A DNA stretch of 18,409 nt, from assembly GCA_026986355.1 (NCBI GenBank), contig JALSOO010000025.1, positions 1 to 18,409 of the forward strand, in the 5' to 3' direction. The translations under genes were made by a program, and so were the position numbers. Positions 7,618 to 15,309 of this stretch are shown in pieces. Position 1 is the first letter of the stretch, and each line of letters opens with the position of its first letter. The notes beneath the pieces were generated by a model. The model worked only from the letters and a program-made list of their open reading frames with translations. It had not been told where the DNA came from and made no database searches. Source of the stretch: Campylobacteraceae bacterium (lineage in GTDB: Bacteria; Campylobacterota; Campylobacteria; Campylobacterales; Sulfurovaceae).

Positions 7618-9930
7618 TTAACTATCTATTTTAGATGTTTTTTCTTTAATTCTATTATTAACTATTTTTTCTAATATAGGTTTTTCTAACTCTCCTGCTA
7701 TCTCCACCTCTTTTTGTTTAATTCCCTCTGGAACAGCATCACTATATATATTTACAGCACACTGTTTAAAGTTAGGTTCAAATGATTTTGGGTCAAACTC
7801 TGGAATTGTTAGATTGTTTATCAGCTGTTCGCTAAAGTGAAACGGTACAAAACAGTCTCCTTCTCGTACTACTTCAGTTACTTTTACGATTAAATCTTCA
7901 ACACTTCCTCTACTTGAACCTATTTTTATTCTATCTCCACTCTTTACATTTAACTTTTTGGCATCTTTTGGGTTTAGCTCTACCCATGCTTCAGGAGCTA
8001 AGTCATTTAAGAGTCCAATAGTTTTGGTTTTTGTTCGTGTATGCCACTGCTCTACTGTTCTACCTGTATTTAAAGTAAGAGGAAAGTCTGGATTACAAGA
8101 TTCACTTAGAGGTTTCCAATCAACAGGTAGAAGTTTTGCTTTCCCATCATCAGTAGGACACTTAAATCCCTCTGTATATAGGCGTTTTTTACCCTCTGGA
8201 TAGCTCTCATTACATGGCCACTGTATTCCTCCAAGTCTCTCTATCTTCTCATAGCTCATTGCACTATAATCACAAAGTTGCCCTGCACTTACACGCTTTA
8301 TCTCTTCAAAAATATCACGGCTTGTTTTAAAGTTCTTAAATAGAAGTTCATATTTACCCTCAAAATATTTAGAGAATTCAATAACAATATTTGCATCACT
8401 CATTGTTTTTCCCAATGGTTCAACAGCTTTTTTGGCATAGTTACATCTACGCTCTGAATTGGTATATGTTCCCTCTTTTTCACTCCATGTAGCTGCAGAG
8501 AAGATAACATCAGCTATCTCTGCAGTTTCGCTCATAAAGGCATCTTGTACTACCAAAATATCTAGTTTTTTCAAAGCTCGTCTTAGCTTGTTTTGGTCTG
8601 GAAAACTTACCAATGGATTAGTTGCTGTTACCCAAAGAGCTTTTATCTCTCCTCTATCTATCGCATCAATAATCTCTGGATAGGCATAACCTCTTTTGGT
8701 AGGAATAAGCTCGGTAGGTACATTGATAATATCTGCAAATATAGCTCTATCAGTATCAGAGTAGTAGTTTCTATACCCTGGAATAGAACTTGTAAATCCA
8801 AACTCACGCGTTCCCATAGCATTACATTGACCTGTAATAGAGAATGGACTAGCACCCTTTTTCCCTACATTTCCAGTAATTAGTGCCAAGTTACAGATAG
8901 CCGATACGGTATCTGTACCTATTGAACTCTGATTAACTCCCATGGTCCATGCACTCATTGCTCTATCGGCTGTGGCATAGACTTTTGCTAGATTATATAG
9001 CTCTTTTACCTCTATACCTGTAATATGTGCTACCTCTTGTGGTGGGTAGTTTGCCATTATGTTTTTTCTAAACTCTCTGTATCCTGAAGTTCTCTCTTTG
9101 ATAAACTTCTCATCTTCCCAACCCTGCTCAAAGATAATATAACACAAACCATTAATAAGAGCCAAATCACTTCGTGGAGCAAGTGGTACAAATATATCTG
9201 CCATATTTGCTGTTTTAGAGTGTCGTGGGTCAACCACAATAATGGTTGGTTTCTTTCCTGTTATTTTCTTATTTTTGGCGATATGAAGCTTTAGAATTGG
9301 GTGGTTATCAGCAATATTTGCACCTATAAGCATAATCACATCTGCATAAGAGAAATCCTCATAACTAGCAGGTGGTCCATCACTACCAAATGTCTGTTTA
9401 TATCCCATAACAGCCGATGCCATACATAGCGTTGTATTTCCATCATAGTTATTTGTCTCTAAACCTAACTGAACAAACTTACCTAAAGTATAAAAATCTT
9501 CTGTCAAAAATTGACCAGTAGAGATACAAGCAACTGCTCCTTTTCCATGTTCTGCTTGGATAGCTTTAAATTTATCTGAAACAGTTTTAAATGCTTCATG
9601 CCACTCAACAGCTTTAAACTCTCCATCTTTACGAATCATAGGAGTTGTTACACGATTATTTGAGTCCACCATCTCATGCTCTGTCAACCCTTTAGGACAT
9701 AGCGTACCCTTGCTTACAGGGTGTGCAGGGTCGCCTTTGGTATATACGGGTCTCCCATCTTTTACACCAATATAGAGTCCACAACCCACACCACAATAAC
9801 CACAAGTACTTCTAACCCACTCATCTGGAGTCTTAAATTTAGAGATTTTACCAAATTTAGCATCATCTACTTTTTTGTACTTATCTACTTTTATATCTAC
9901 ACCAAGAAAGTTCTTAATCTTACCTAACAT
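7618..9930 (-). CDS. nasA: Assimilatory nitrate reductase, molybdenum catalytic subunit (NasA/NarB type)
   Basis: 770 residues. A [4Fe-4S] site is formed by C43, C46, C50 (CGYCGVGC) and C78 (GTLCPKG). The molybdenum-ligand cysteine is C169 in NTTLCMASAVMGYKQTFGSDGPP, the assimilatory NarB/NasA signature. GNVGKKGASPFSITGQCNAMGTREFG, LWVTATNPLVSFPDQ, SAATWSEKEGTYTNSERRCN and NTGRTVEQWHTRTKT cover the bis-MGD binding path, and a C-terminal dinucleotide-binding domain follows. No Tat signal is present, so the enzyme is cytoplasmic, unlike NapA. It reduces nitrate to nitrite for biosynthesis, presumably with ferredoxin or flavodoxin, because no flavin or extra [2Fe-2S] domain is attached. An N-terminal extension of about 40 residues precedes the first cysteine. 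AAAGGGG lies before the ATG. No nitrite reductase or nitrate transporter is in the window. Formate dehydrogenase alpha subunits are related but normally carry a (seleno)cysteine in a different context. Confidence 0.9.
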   Translation of the reverse strand: MLGKIKNFLGVDIKVDKYKKVDDAKFGKISKFKTPDEWVRSTCGYCGVGCGLYIGVKDGRPVYTKGDPAHPVSKGTLCPKGLTEHEMVDSNNRVTTPMIRKDGEFKAVEWHEAFKTVSDKFKAIQAEHGKGAVACISTGQFLTEDFYTLGKFVQLGLETNNYDGNTTLCMASAVMGYKQTFGSDGPPASYEDFSYADVIMLIGANIADNHPILKLHIAKNKKITGKKPTIIVVDPRHSKTANMADIFVPLAPRSDLALINGLCYIIFEQGWEDEKFIKERTSGYREFRKNIMANYPPQEVAHITGIEVKELYNLAKVYATADRAMSAWTMGVNQSSIGTDTVSAICNLALITGNVGKKGASPFSITGQCNAMGTREFGFTSSIPGYRNYYSDTDRAIFADIINVPTELIPTKRGYAYPEIIDAIDRGEIKALWVTATNPLVSFPDQNKLRRALKKLDILVVQDAFMSETAEIADVIFSAATWSEKEGTYTNSERRCNYAKKAVEPLGKTMSDANIVIEFSKYFEGKYELLFKNFKTSRDIFEEIKRVSAGQLCDYSAMSYEKIERLGGIQWPCNESYPEGKKRLYTEGFKCPTDDGKAKLLPVDWKPLSESCNPDFPLTLNTGRTVEQWHTRTKTKTIGLLNDLAPEAWVELNPKDAKKLNVKSGDRIKIGSSRGSVEDLIVKVTEVVREGDCFVPFHFSEQLINNLTIPEFDPKSFEPNFKQCAVNIYSDAVPEGIKQKEVEIAGELEKPILEKIVNNRIKEKTSKIDS

Positions 9931-9963
9931 CGTCTACCCCTTTGAGTATAATTGAGCTATTTT

Positions 9964-9969
9964 AGTATA
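9964..9969 (-). promoter_or_regulatory. -10 box, probable nasA promoter
   Basis: TATACT on the minus strand, in AT-rich surroundings, would start a transcript about 30 bases before the nasA ATG, leaving the AAAGGGG ribosome site intact. A second TATACT at 9945-9950 lies so close that its transcript would lose that site. It suggests that nasA has its own promoter although it follows the regulator pair in the same direction. Confidence 0.5.
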
Positions 9970-10022
9970 AAATTATAAATTTTATATAACTTTAGTTGTA
10001 TGATTTTTATCCAATTATTATC

Positions 10023-10718
10023 TTAAACAATAGCAGGAATCTCTAATATAGTAGCACTTTCTTTAAAATGAATATTGATATGGTTCTTTAGAGCAAGAAG
10101 TTCTATCTCCTTATCTTCACTTTTTTCTCGTATATTACTTTGAATTTTTAGTACAATAATATGAAAACGTTTATCTTTGACAACGACACGCTCTCCAAGT
10201 TTAATTTTCATACTGATTTCTATATGAGTAGTCTTTATAAATTGAGAAAAAATTTTTCGTAAAAGCATAGAAAAGTTATTTTGATGAATTTGTAATGGAG
10301 GAATATCATAATCTGTCAAGAGCTTTATTTTACCCTTGTAGTTAATATCAAAAAGTTCAATATTTGCTTGAAGAAGTAGATTTAAATTTGTCAATATATA
10401 TCCATTAAGGAGTGAGCTGTCATCTACTTTTGCCATGGGCTTATTATATAGATGTAGTCCTATAAAATCTTCATTTTCATAGAGTACATTTATACCATAA
10501 AATTCAAAAGAGCCAAAAGATAAATCAAAAACAGTTTTTTTGTAGCCAAAATTTTGAGGTGCATGAGATAGAGTAATCTCAAATAACTCCTTAGTATTAC
10601 ATGACCCCATCAATATTTCAGCAGAGGTATTGAGATATTTTAATTTTCCTGTATTTGAAAATATTACAAAAGGATTGGAGTCATTTTCAATAAAAAATTT
10701 AAAATTAATCGAGCTCAT
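10023..10718 (-). CDS. Degenerate NtrB-like PAS protein without kinase catalytic motifs
   Basis: 231 residues, soluble. Residues about 5-95 look like a PAS sensor domain (NPFVIFSNTGKLKYLNTSAEILMG and later LHLYNKP). Residues about 105-229 look like a worn-down histidine-kinase ATPase domain: IKLLTDYDIPPLQIHQNNFSMLLRKIFSQFIK aligns in pattern with the segment leading into the N box of NtrB-type kinases, but the N-box asparagine and the DxGxG box are missing. I see no H-box histidine. It starts inside the end of the Fis-type gene (14-base overlap), so the two are translated together. Inference: a non-catalytic sensor that controls the partner protein by contact. The PAS assignment is fairly safe; the NtrB ancestry is a pattern-based suggestion. 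Confidence 0.65.
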   Translation of the reverse strand: MSSINFKFFIENDSNPFVIFSNTGKLKYLNTSAEILMGSCNTKELFEITLSHAPQNFGYKKTVFDLSFGSFEFYGINVLYENEDFIGLHLYNKPMAKVDDSSLLNGYILTNLNLLLQANIELFDINYKGKIKLLTDYDIPPLQIHQNNFSMLLRKIFSQFIKTTHIEISMKIKLGERVVVKDKRFHIIVLKIQSNIREKSEDKEIELLALKNHINIHFKESATILEIPAIV

Positions 10719-11439
10719 GTTCTTGTATCTTCTTTCGTAAGGTATTTCTATTTAATCCTAAAATAGAGGATAGTTTGAGTTGAGATTTATACTTTTTTAG
10801 ACCTGCTTGAATTAGAGGACGCTCAAATAGACCAAGATTCTCTCTATAAGCATTATTTCCATCAATATGTTCATATAGATATTCAAAGAGTATCTCTTCT
10901 ATCTCATCACTACTAAGCGTTTTGGTTATAAGCTTCTTGTAGATAGAGGCTTTTAGGGATTTAATATTATTAGATAAGTCCAAGAGATTACTATCTAAGT
11001 CGATAGGATAGTCCAACATCAACTCTTTTTGAATCTTATCTTGAAAATATTCGATTAGTAGCTCTAAATCTTCTCTCTCTTTAAGAGATGGCATATGGTA
11101 GATAAAAGCAAATTTTTTTTCAATTTTTTTACTATTTTCTATACGATTTGCAATCGCAATAATACGTCTATTTTCAAAATCTATATCTTCAAAGTTTGTT
11201 AGCTTTTCAAAATTATAGATAATAATCTCATCATGCTTCTCTAATGCAAAAAGAAGCTCTTCTTTGTTAGAGGCATCTACTTCAATAGTATTTGGAAATA
11301 ACATCTTAACCAAACTCTTTTTCCCTGTATACCTCTCTCCTATAAGTAGAGAAGAGACAAACAGAGAACGTGTTAGGGTAAACCCTTTAACAATATTATT
11401 AATTTTTGGAGAATTGCTTAAAAAATATACAGGTTTCAT
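10705..11439 (-). CDS. Truncated NtrC-like AAA+ / Fis-HTH regulator
   Basis: 244 residues from the ATG at 11439. A remnant Walker A (GERYTGKKS, residues 34-42) is followed by a strongly shortened AAA+ domain. The GAFTGA loop that contacts sigma-54 is absent, and the Walker B position reads IIIYNFEKL without the DE pair. MPSLKEREDLELLIEYFQDKI (117-137) is the typical bacterial enhancer-binding-protein segment (LRER-ED). The C-terminus (205-243, FERPLIQAGLKKYKSQ to GLNRNTLRKKIQEHEL) is a clear Fis-type helix-turn-helix. No receiver domain is present. The protein should bind DNA but should not drive sigma-54 promoters. A longer GTG start at 11508 would add 23 residues, but those codons run through a palindrome and have no ribosome site. 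It overlaps the PAS gene and lies upstream of the nitrate reductase gene. Confidence 0.72.
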   Translation of the reverse strand: MKPVYFLSNSPKINNIVKGFTLTRSLFVSSLLIGERYTGKKSLVKMLFPNTIEVDASNKEELLFALEKHDEIIIYNFEKLTNFEDIDFENRRIIAIANRIENSKKIEKKFAFIYHMPSLKEREDLELLIEYFQDKIQKELMLDYPIDLDSNLLDLSNNIKSLKASIYKKLITKTLSSDEIEEILFEYLYEHIDGNNAYRENLGLFERPLIQAGLKKYKSQLKLSSILGLNRNTLRKKIQEHELD

Positions 11440-11445
11440 GTTTTG

Positions 11446-11451
11446 ATTATA
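11446..11451 (-). promoter_or_regulatory. TATAAT box directly before the regulator ATG; possible leaderless transcript
   Basis: A perfect TATAAT ends six bases before the ATG at 11439, with no Shine-Dalgarno sequence between them. If used, transcription would begin at or within a base or two of the start codon, giving a leaderless mRNA. Its presence also argues for the short start. Confidence 0.45.
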
Positions 11452-11490
11452 GTCAAAATTGGTTAAAAAAGAGAAAGTTAAGTTTAGGGT

Positions 11491-11508
11491 GTGGGTATTT
11501 TTACCCAC
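11491..11508. promoter_or_regulatory. Perfect inverted repeat, possible operator
   Basis: GTGGGTA and TACCCAC (seven bases each) flank TTTT. It lies about 40 bases upstream of the TATAAT box and about 20 bases past the end of the small membrane-protein gene. There is no T-run after it on either strand, so it does not look like a terminator. A binding site for the neighbouring Fis-type regulator is one possibility. Confidence 0.4.
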
Positions 11509-11527
11509 TATGGAGAGAAAGTAGCAG

Positions 11528-11908
11528 TTATTTATTTATAATAGAATGATTAAGTTCAGCTAAGAGCTTATCTTCTCTAAAGTTAATAAAACATATTTTT
11601 CTAATAATATCTTTTAAAGAAGATAGCTCTCTATAAATAGTCTCCCGTAATATATCTGAAACAGATTGCTCATGAGATAACTCTACCGAAAATAGTAAAT
11701 CATCAGTCAGATAAAAGTAGAGTTTATTTTCATCTCGTATAACATTTAGATTCTCTCTTCTATCCATATTATTAATTCGTGATATATAGAAAAATATCAC
11801 TCCTATAAGAAATATTAATAGAGAAAATATTATATTATTCAGTAGTCCATAGATAATAAGAGTTAGCATAGTAGTTATAAACAGTATAGTAAATGAATTA
11901 AATTTCAT
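11528..11908 (-). CDS. Small two-helix membrane protein, unknown function
   Basis: 126 residues; I do not recognise the family. Two membrane helices (about residues 7-25 and 28-44, IIFSLLIFLIGVIFFYISRI) are followed by a charged cytoplasmic tail of about 80 residues (DRRENLNVIRDENKLYFYLTDDLLFSVEL and a helical end). A good ribosome site (AAAAAGGA, six bases before the ATG) supports the start. It lies 59 bases downstream of the antiporter gene and may share its transcript. The topology is reminiscent of small accessory membrane proteins, but nothing in the sequence gives a job. Confidence 0.6.
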   Translation of the reverse strand: MKFNSFTILFITTMLTLIIYGLLNNIIFSLLIFLIGVIFFYISRINNMDRRENLNVIRDENKLYFYLTDDLLFSVELSHEQSVSDILRETIYRELSSLKDIIRKICFINFREDKLLAELNHSIINK

Positions 11909-11967
11909 GATAAATCCTTTTTTATTTTAATCCATTCTAACCCTATATCGTGTAAAAATTGAAGATA

Positions 11968-13119
11968 TTAATTTTTTTTTAATTTAGCTACTATTTTTAT
12001 CGCAATCATTGCAATGATAACCTCTACTAGACTTGCCAAGATTACAGCATAATAATCAAACTCTTTAATACTACTTTTTTCATGTCCTATGGTAGCAACA
12101 GCAATCATCAAGGTTAGAGGCATAGAGAGTGATAACGCTGTTAGCAGAGAGTTATTTTTACCAAAAAGAGAGAGTAGAGTATAGGAAGATAATATACGAA
12201 TAGTAAACATGATAAATAGTAAAATAGCTGTTGTCTCCAAAACCTCTGGGATTAATATATTTTCCAAATCAAATGAGGCTCCAACATGAATAAAAAATAT
12301 AGGTACTAAAAATCCAAAACCAAAAGAGGAGATTTCCTCTTCTAGTCTTTTTTTATAATGAAAAAAAGTTGAGATAAAAAGTCCTGCTATAAATGCTCCA
12401 AATGCTAACTCTAGGTGTAGTTGTTTCATAATGGCAATCATAATAAAAAAAATACCTATTGCGAGTCTTAAATCTTGATATTGTGTATCTTGTGATGGCA
12501 TTAGTACACTTTTTAGTTCTGGATACCACCAAAAAAGTATCCTAAGTAGTATATAAAGTAGTAAAATCACTCCTAAAAATACAAATAATAGAGAAATTTT
12601 ATAGATAAGCTCTTCTGTGGAACTTAATGAATTTGATGCTTCTGAAATAGTTAATGCTGTAATACTAACAACCTCTCCAATTGTTCCAACTAAAAAAGAT
12701 ATTTTAATCCATTCTGCCTCTTTTCCGTACTCTTTAGATATAGTTGCCAAAAGTCCTATAGATATAAGTGGTAAAATAACAATTATCATCATATCAAAAT
12801 TAAATATTAGACCAAAAATAGTTGCTAATATCCATAAAATAATAATAAAATAGAGTGATTTGGTAATATATATATTTGGCATTCGCAGGATAGATTTAAG
12901 ATTTACCTCTAATCCTGCTAAAAACATTAAGTATAAAAAACCTACTTCTGCTAGTAGATTAAAATTACTTTCTGAAGCGTATATAACCCCTGAAGAAGCC
13001 AATATTGAACCGATAATAATCTCTATCGGTGCAGTTGGTAGGTGTAAGAACTTAGATATATGGGGAGATAGTACAAGAACCAGTGAAAGAGTTATGATAT
13101 ATATAACAGGATTAGGCAT
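11968..13119 (-). CDS. CPA2-family cation/proton antiporter (membrane domain only)
   Basis: 383 residues, about twelve hydrophobic helices. Family patterns are visible: LPTAPIEIIIGSILASSGVIY and LLAEVGFLYLMFLAGLEVNLKSILR at the N-terminal half, then LELAFGAFIAGLFISTFFHYKKRLEEEI and FGFLVPIFFIHVGASFDLENIL. This is the Kef/NhaS3/GerN-type Na+(K+)/H+ exchanger fold. No C-terminal NAD-binding (RCK/TrkA-N) domain is attached, so it resembles the short Na+/H+ branch rather than full KefB/KefC. Probable role: cation and pH homeostasis at the inner membrane; ion choice cannot be read. Its ATG overlaps the last eight bases of bioB, so the two are cotranscribed and probably translationally coupled. Confidence 0.85.
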   Translation of the reverse strand: MPNPVIYIITLSLVLVLSPHISKFLHLPTAPIEIIIGSILASSGVIYASESNFNLLAEVGFLYLMFLAGLEVNLKSILRMPNIYITKSLYFIIILWILATIFGLIFNFDMMIIVILPLISIGLLATISKEYGKEAEWIKISFLVGTIGEVVSITALTISEASNSLSSTEELIYKISLLFVFLGVILLLYILLRILFWWYPELKSVLMPSQDTQYQDLRLAIGIFFIMIAIMKQLHLELAFGAFIAGLFISTFFHYKKRLEEEISSFGFGFLVPIFFIHVGASFDLENILIPEVLETTAILLFIMFTIRILSSYTLLSLFGKNNSLLTALSLSMPLTLMIAVATIGHEKSSIKEFDYYAVILASLVEVIIAMIAIKIVAKLKKN

Positions 13120-13960
13120 GACACGATGTAGCTACTTTATAACCTAATCTATCTAACATCTCTCTATCTTTTGTAGGTGCATCACCCACTGTGGTTAGGT
13201 AATTTCCTATAACCATAGAGTTTGCTCCTGCTTCAAACATTAACTCTTCATGCCCATCAAATAGAAGTTCACGACCACCAGCAACCATTAATAATCTATC
13301 TTCTCCTAATAGTTTTCGTGCTTTTCGTACAATCTCCACAGCCTCTTCTCTGGAGATATTTCTACTCTTAATAGGAAGTGCCTCATTTGGATGATAAAAG
13401 TTTAACGGTGTAGATTCAGGTTGAAGTGAAGCTATGGAATCTAGTAATGAGTCTCTATCTTCTGGCTCTTCTCCCATTCCAAATATTCCACCTGTACAGA
13501 GCTGTAACCCTACTGATTTGACATTTTGACACGTCTCATAACGTTCTGACCATGAGTGGGTAGTACATATGGTTTTATAGTAGTTCTCTGATGTCTCTAA
13601 GTTATGATTATAACTATCTATACCATGCTCCTTCAAAAAACGAAGCTGTTCAAGTGAAGCTGTTCCATTACAAGCAATAAGGTTTAAATCCTTTACCTCA
13701 TTTTTTATCGCTTCTGCTGTACGAGCAACAAAATCCACTTTTTTATCGGTTAATCCCTTACCTGCTGTAACTAAACAGTACCCTAAAGCACCGTTTGATT
13801 TGGCTTGTTTAGCCTCTTGAACAATAGTCTCAATAGACTTATAATTATATCGTTCTATATCAGCATGATAGCGAACACTCTGTGTACAAAATTTACAATC
13901 TTCTAGGCAAGTACCAGACAAAATATTATTGATGGCACATAAAAATATCTCTTTTTTCAT
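13112..13960 (-). CDS. bioB: Biotin synthase (radical SAM)
   Basis: 282 residues. The radical-SAM cluster motif CxxxCxxC is C18, C22, C25 (CLEDCKFC), followed by QSVRYHADIERYNY, LVTAGKG, YNHNLETSENYYKTICTTHSW, GGIFGMGE, PLNFYHPNEALPI and AGGRELLFDG, all standard BioB stretches that bind SAM, the [2Fe-2S] sulfur donor and dethiobiotin. It inserts sulfur into dethiobiotin to make biotin. The protein lacks the long N-terminal lead and C-terminal tail of E. coli BioB, as is normal for Campylobacterota. Its ATG has a modest AAGAG ribosome site. It is transcribed away from murB; the mobile element now occupies the gap between them and begins 44 bases upstream of its start codon. Confidence 0.96.
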   Translation of the reverse strand: MKKEIFLCAINNILSGTCLEDCKFCTQSVRYHADIERYNYKSIETIVQEAKQAKSNGALGYCLVTAGKGLTDKKVDFVARTAEAIKNEVKDLNLIACNGTASLEQLRFLKEHGIDSYNHNLETSENYYKTICTTHSWSERYETCQNVKSVGLQLCTGGIFGMGEEPEDRDSLLDSIASLQPESTPLNFYHPNEALPIKSRNISREEAVEIVRKARKLLGEDRLLMVAGGRELLFDGHEELMFEAGANSMVIGNYLTTVGDAPTKDREMLDRLGYKVATSCHA

Positions 13961-13990
13961 ACTCTTATTATAATATAGTTAACTAAATAT

Positions 13991-13999
13991 TGGTATAAT
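13991..13999 (+). promoter_or_regulatory. Extended -10 box of the original murB promoter, now separated from murB
   Basis: TGGTATAAT (TGn plus perfect TATAAT) points to the right. Transcription should begin about 14006, which is now inside the mobile element, whose first base is 14004. If the element is removed, the same start point gives a leader of about 20 bases ending in GAAGG and the murB ATG. It is therefore very likely the native murB promoter, now serving as an external promoter for the element. Confidence 0.65.
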
Positions 14000-14020
14000 T
14001 TATGAAATCTTAGCGTAAAA

Positions 14021-14040
14021 CCACCTCTTTCAAAAGGTGG
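14021..14040 (+). repeat. Left-end subterminal hairpin of the element
   Basis: CCACCT and AGGTGG form a six-base-pair stem over an eight-base loop, 17 bases inside the predicted left end. It is the single-strand structure a Y1 transposase (TnpA) would recognise. Confidence 0.75.
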
Positions 14041-14051
14041 ATATAAGCTAC

Positions 14052-14066
14052 ATTCGCAAAGCGAAT
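14052..14066 (+). repeat. Short perfect hairpin inside the element's left end
   Basis: ATTCGC-AAA-GCGAAT, a six-base-pair stem with a three-base loop, lies between the left-end hairpin and the tnpB promoter. No T-run follows. It could slow transcripts entering from the outside promoter, or be part of the transposon end; the role is not visible. Confidence 0.5.
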
Positions 14067-14098
14067 ATTAATCAGGTGTTTTTTGTTGTTCATTGTTA

Positions 14099-14127
14099 TT
14101 GACATAGTAGCGTTAATTAGGTAAAAT
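14099..14127 (+). promoter_or_regulatory. Consensus sigma-70 promoter inside the element, driving tnpB
   Basis: TTGACA (14099-14104), a spacer of exactly 17 bases, then TAAAAT (14122-14127). The expected start is near 14134, about 25 bases before tnpB. A full -35 hexamer contrasts with the -35-less promoters of the host genes here, fitting a horizontally acquired element. The transcript could run on into murB. Confidence 0.7.
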
Positions 14128-14160
14128 ATCAATAGCACACCATATTAAAAAGGAGAAGAG

Positions 14161-15309
14161 ATGCTAAAAGCTCAAAAAGTTCGACTCTACCCAAACAAAG
14201 AACAGCAAAAAATCATCTCTTCTCAAATTGGTGGAGTAAGATATGTCTATAATCGTGCCTTAGCTTTACGAAAATTTGCTTATAGTAAATTTGGTTTAAA
14301 AATAGGAAAGTTTGCACTAATCAATCATATCACAAAACTAAAAAAGCGTGAAAAAACCTCTTGGCTAAAAGAGATTGACTCACAAGCTATTCAGCAGTCC
14401 ATAGGAAATATGGACAGAGCATACCAACACTTTTTCAAAGGTGGAGGCTATCCAAAGTTCAAATCACGACACCATTCAAAACAAAGCTATCAATACCCAC
14501 AAAGGGTTAAAATTGAGGGCAATAACCTGTTTTTACCTAAAGTTGGTTGGGTGAAGTGTAAAGGATTAAGAAAAGAGTTTGTGGGCAAAATTAAAACTGT
14601 TACCGTTTCGTATGAAGCCTATCAATATCACGCTAGTATTTTAGTCGATATTAAAGAAAAAGAGAGAGTGAGTAGTCACAATTCCAAAGCAGTTGGAATT
14701 GATGTAGGTGTGAGCCTTGTGGTGGCTGATAGTAACGGCAGAAAAGTTAAACCTCTTGATTTAGTTAAAGAACTCTCTAAACTAAGAACAAAAGCTCAAC
14801 AACTCTCACGAAAGAAAAAAGGCTCAAAGAATAGAGCCAAAGCTAAAATGAGATTAGCCAAAATCAATCTTAAAATAGCCAATAAAAGAAAAGATTTTTT
14901 ACATAAACTTTCAAAACAATACAGCGAAAACCAAACTGTTGTTGTGGAAGATTTAAAAATTAAGAATATGACCAAAGCCACAAAAGGAACAGTTGAGAAG
15001 CCCTCAAAAAATGCAAGTGCAAAAAGAGCTCTTAACCGTGTCATCACTCAACAAAGCTGGGGATTGTTCTTTGAATTGCTTGAATACAAGTTAAGGGGGA
15101 GAGGTGGGCAACTCATCAAGGTTGACCCTAAATTCACTTCTCAAACTTGTAATGAGTGTGGTCATATCTCAAAAGAGAATAGAAAATCACAAGATAAGTT
15201 TGTATGTACTTCTTGTGGGCATTCTGCCAATGCAGATATAAATGCCAGTAAAAACATACTTGCCCGTGGGATACACGGCAACAATGCTTCACTTAAAATA
15301 GCTGTTTAG
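14161..15309 (+). CDS. tnpB: TnpB, RNA-guided RuvC-type nuclease of IS605 family
   Basis: 382 residues, a typical full-length TnpB. It has the N-terminal OrfB helix-turn-helix region (LYPNKEQQKIISSQIGGVRYVYN, 9-31) and a beta-barrel part around FKGGGYPKFKSR. The RuvC nuclease carries all three acidic residues: D181 (GIDVGV), E263 (VVEDLK) and D359 (NADINASKNI). A zinc ribbon sits between the last two (C330, C333, C349, C352). TnpB proteins cut DNA next to a TAM when guided by an omega RNA made from the right end of the element. Nothing is broken, so it may be active. AAGGAG lies before the ATG. Isoleucine codons ATT/ATC are more frequent and ATA less dominant than in neighbouring genes, in line with transfer. 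It is placed so that its transcript leads straight into murB. Confidence 0.95.
   Translation: MLKAQKVRLYPNKEQQKIISSQIGGVRYVYNRALALRKFAYSKFGLKIGKFALINHITKLKKREKTSWLKEIDSQAIQQSIGNMDRAYQHFFKGGGYPKFKSRHHSKQSYQYPQRVKIEGNNLFLPKVGWVKCKGLRKEFVGKIKTVTVSYEAYQYHASILVDIKEKERVSSHNSKAVGIDVGVSLVVADSNGRKVKPLDLVKELSKLRTKAQQLSRKKKGSKNRAKAKMRLAKINLKIANKRKDFLHKLSKQYSENQTVVVEDLKIKNMTKATKGTVEKPSKNASAKRALNRVITQQSWGLFFELLEYKLRGRGGQLIKVDPKFTSQTCNECGHISKENRKSQDKFVCTSCGHSANADINASKNILARGIHGNNASLKIAV

Noticed and set aside
8593..8883. Open frame of 96 codons opposite to nasA
   Set aside because: It lies antisense inside a clearly conserved enzyme, has no ribosome site of note and no domain-like sequence; a shadow frame.
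9931..10022. Sigma-54 promoter (GG-N10-GC type) before nasA
   Set aside because: I found no GG/GC pair at the right distance; a TATACT box is the better explanation.
12860..13147. Open frame of 95 codons opposite the antiporter and bioB end
   Set aside because: It runs antisense to conserved coding sequence across a gene junction and mirrors its composition.
14041..14160. Possible tnpA remnant upstream of tnpB
   Set aside because: Only about 120 bases without an open frame resembling a Y1 transposase (no HUH motif) on either strand; it holds the promoter and a hairpin instead.
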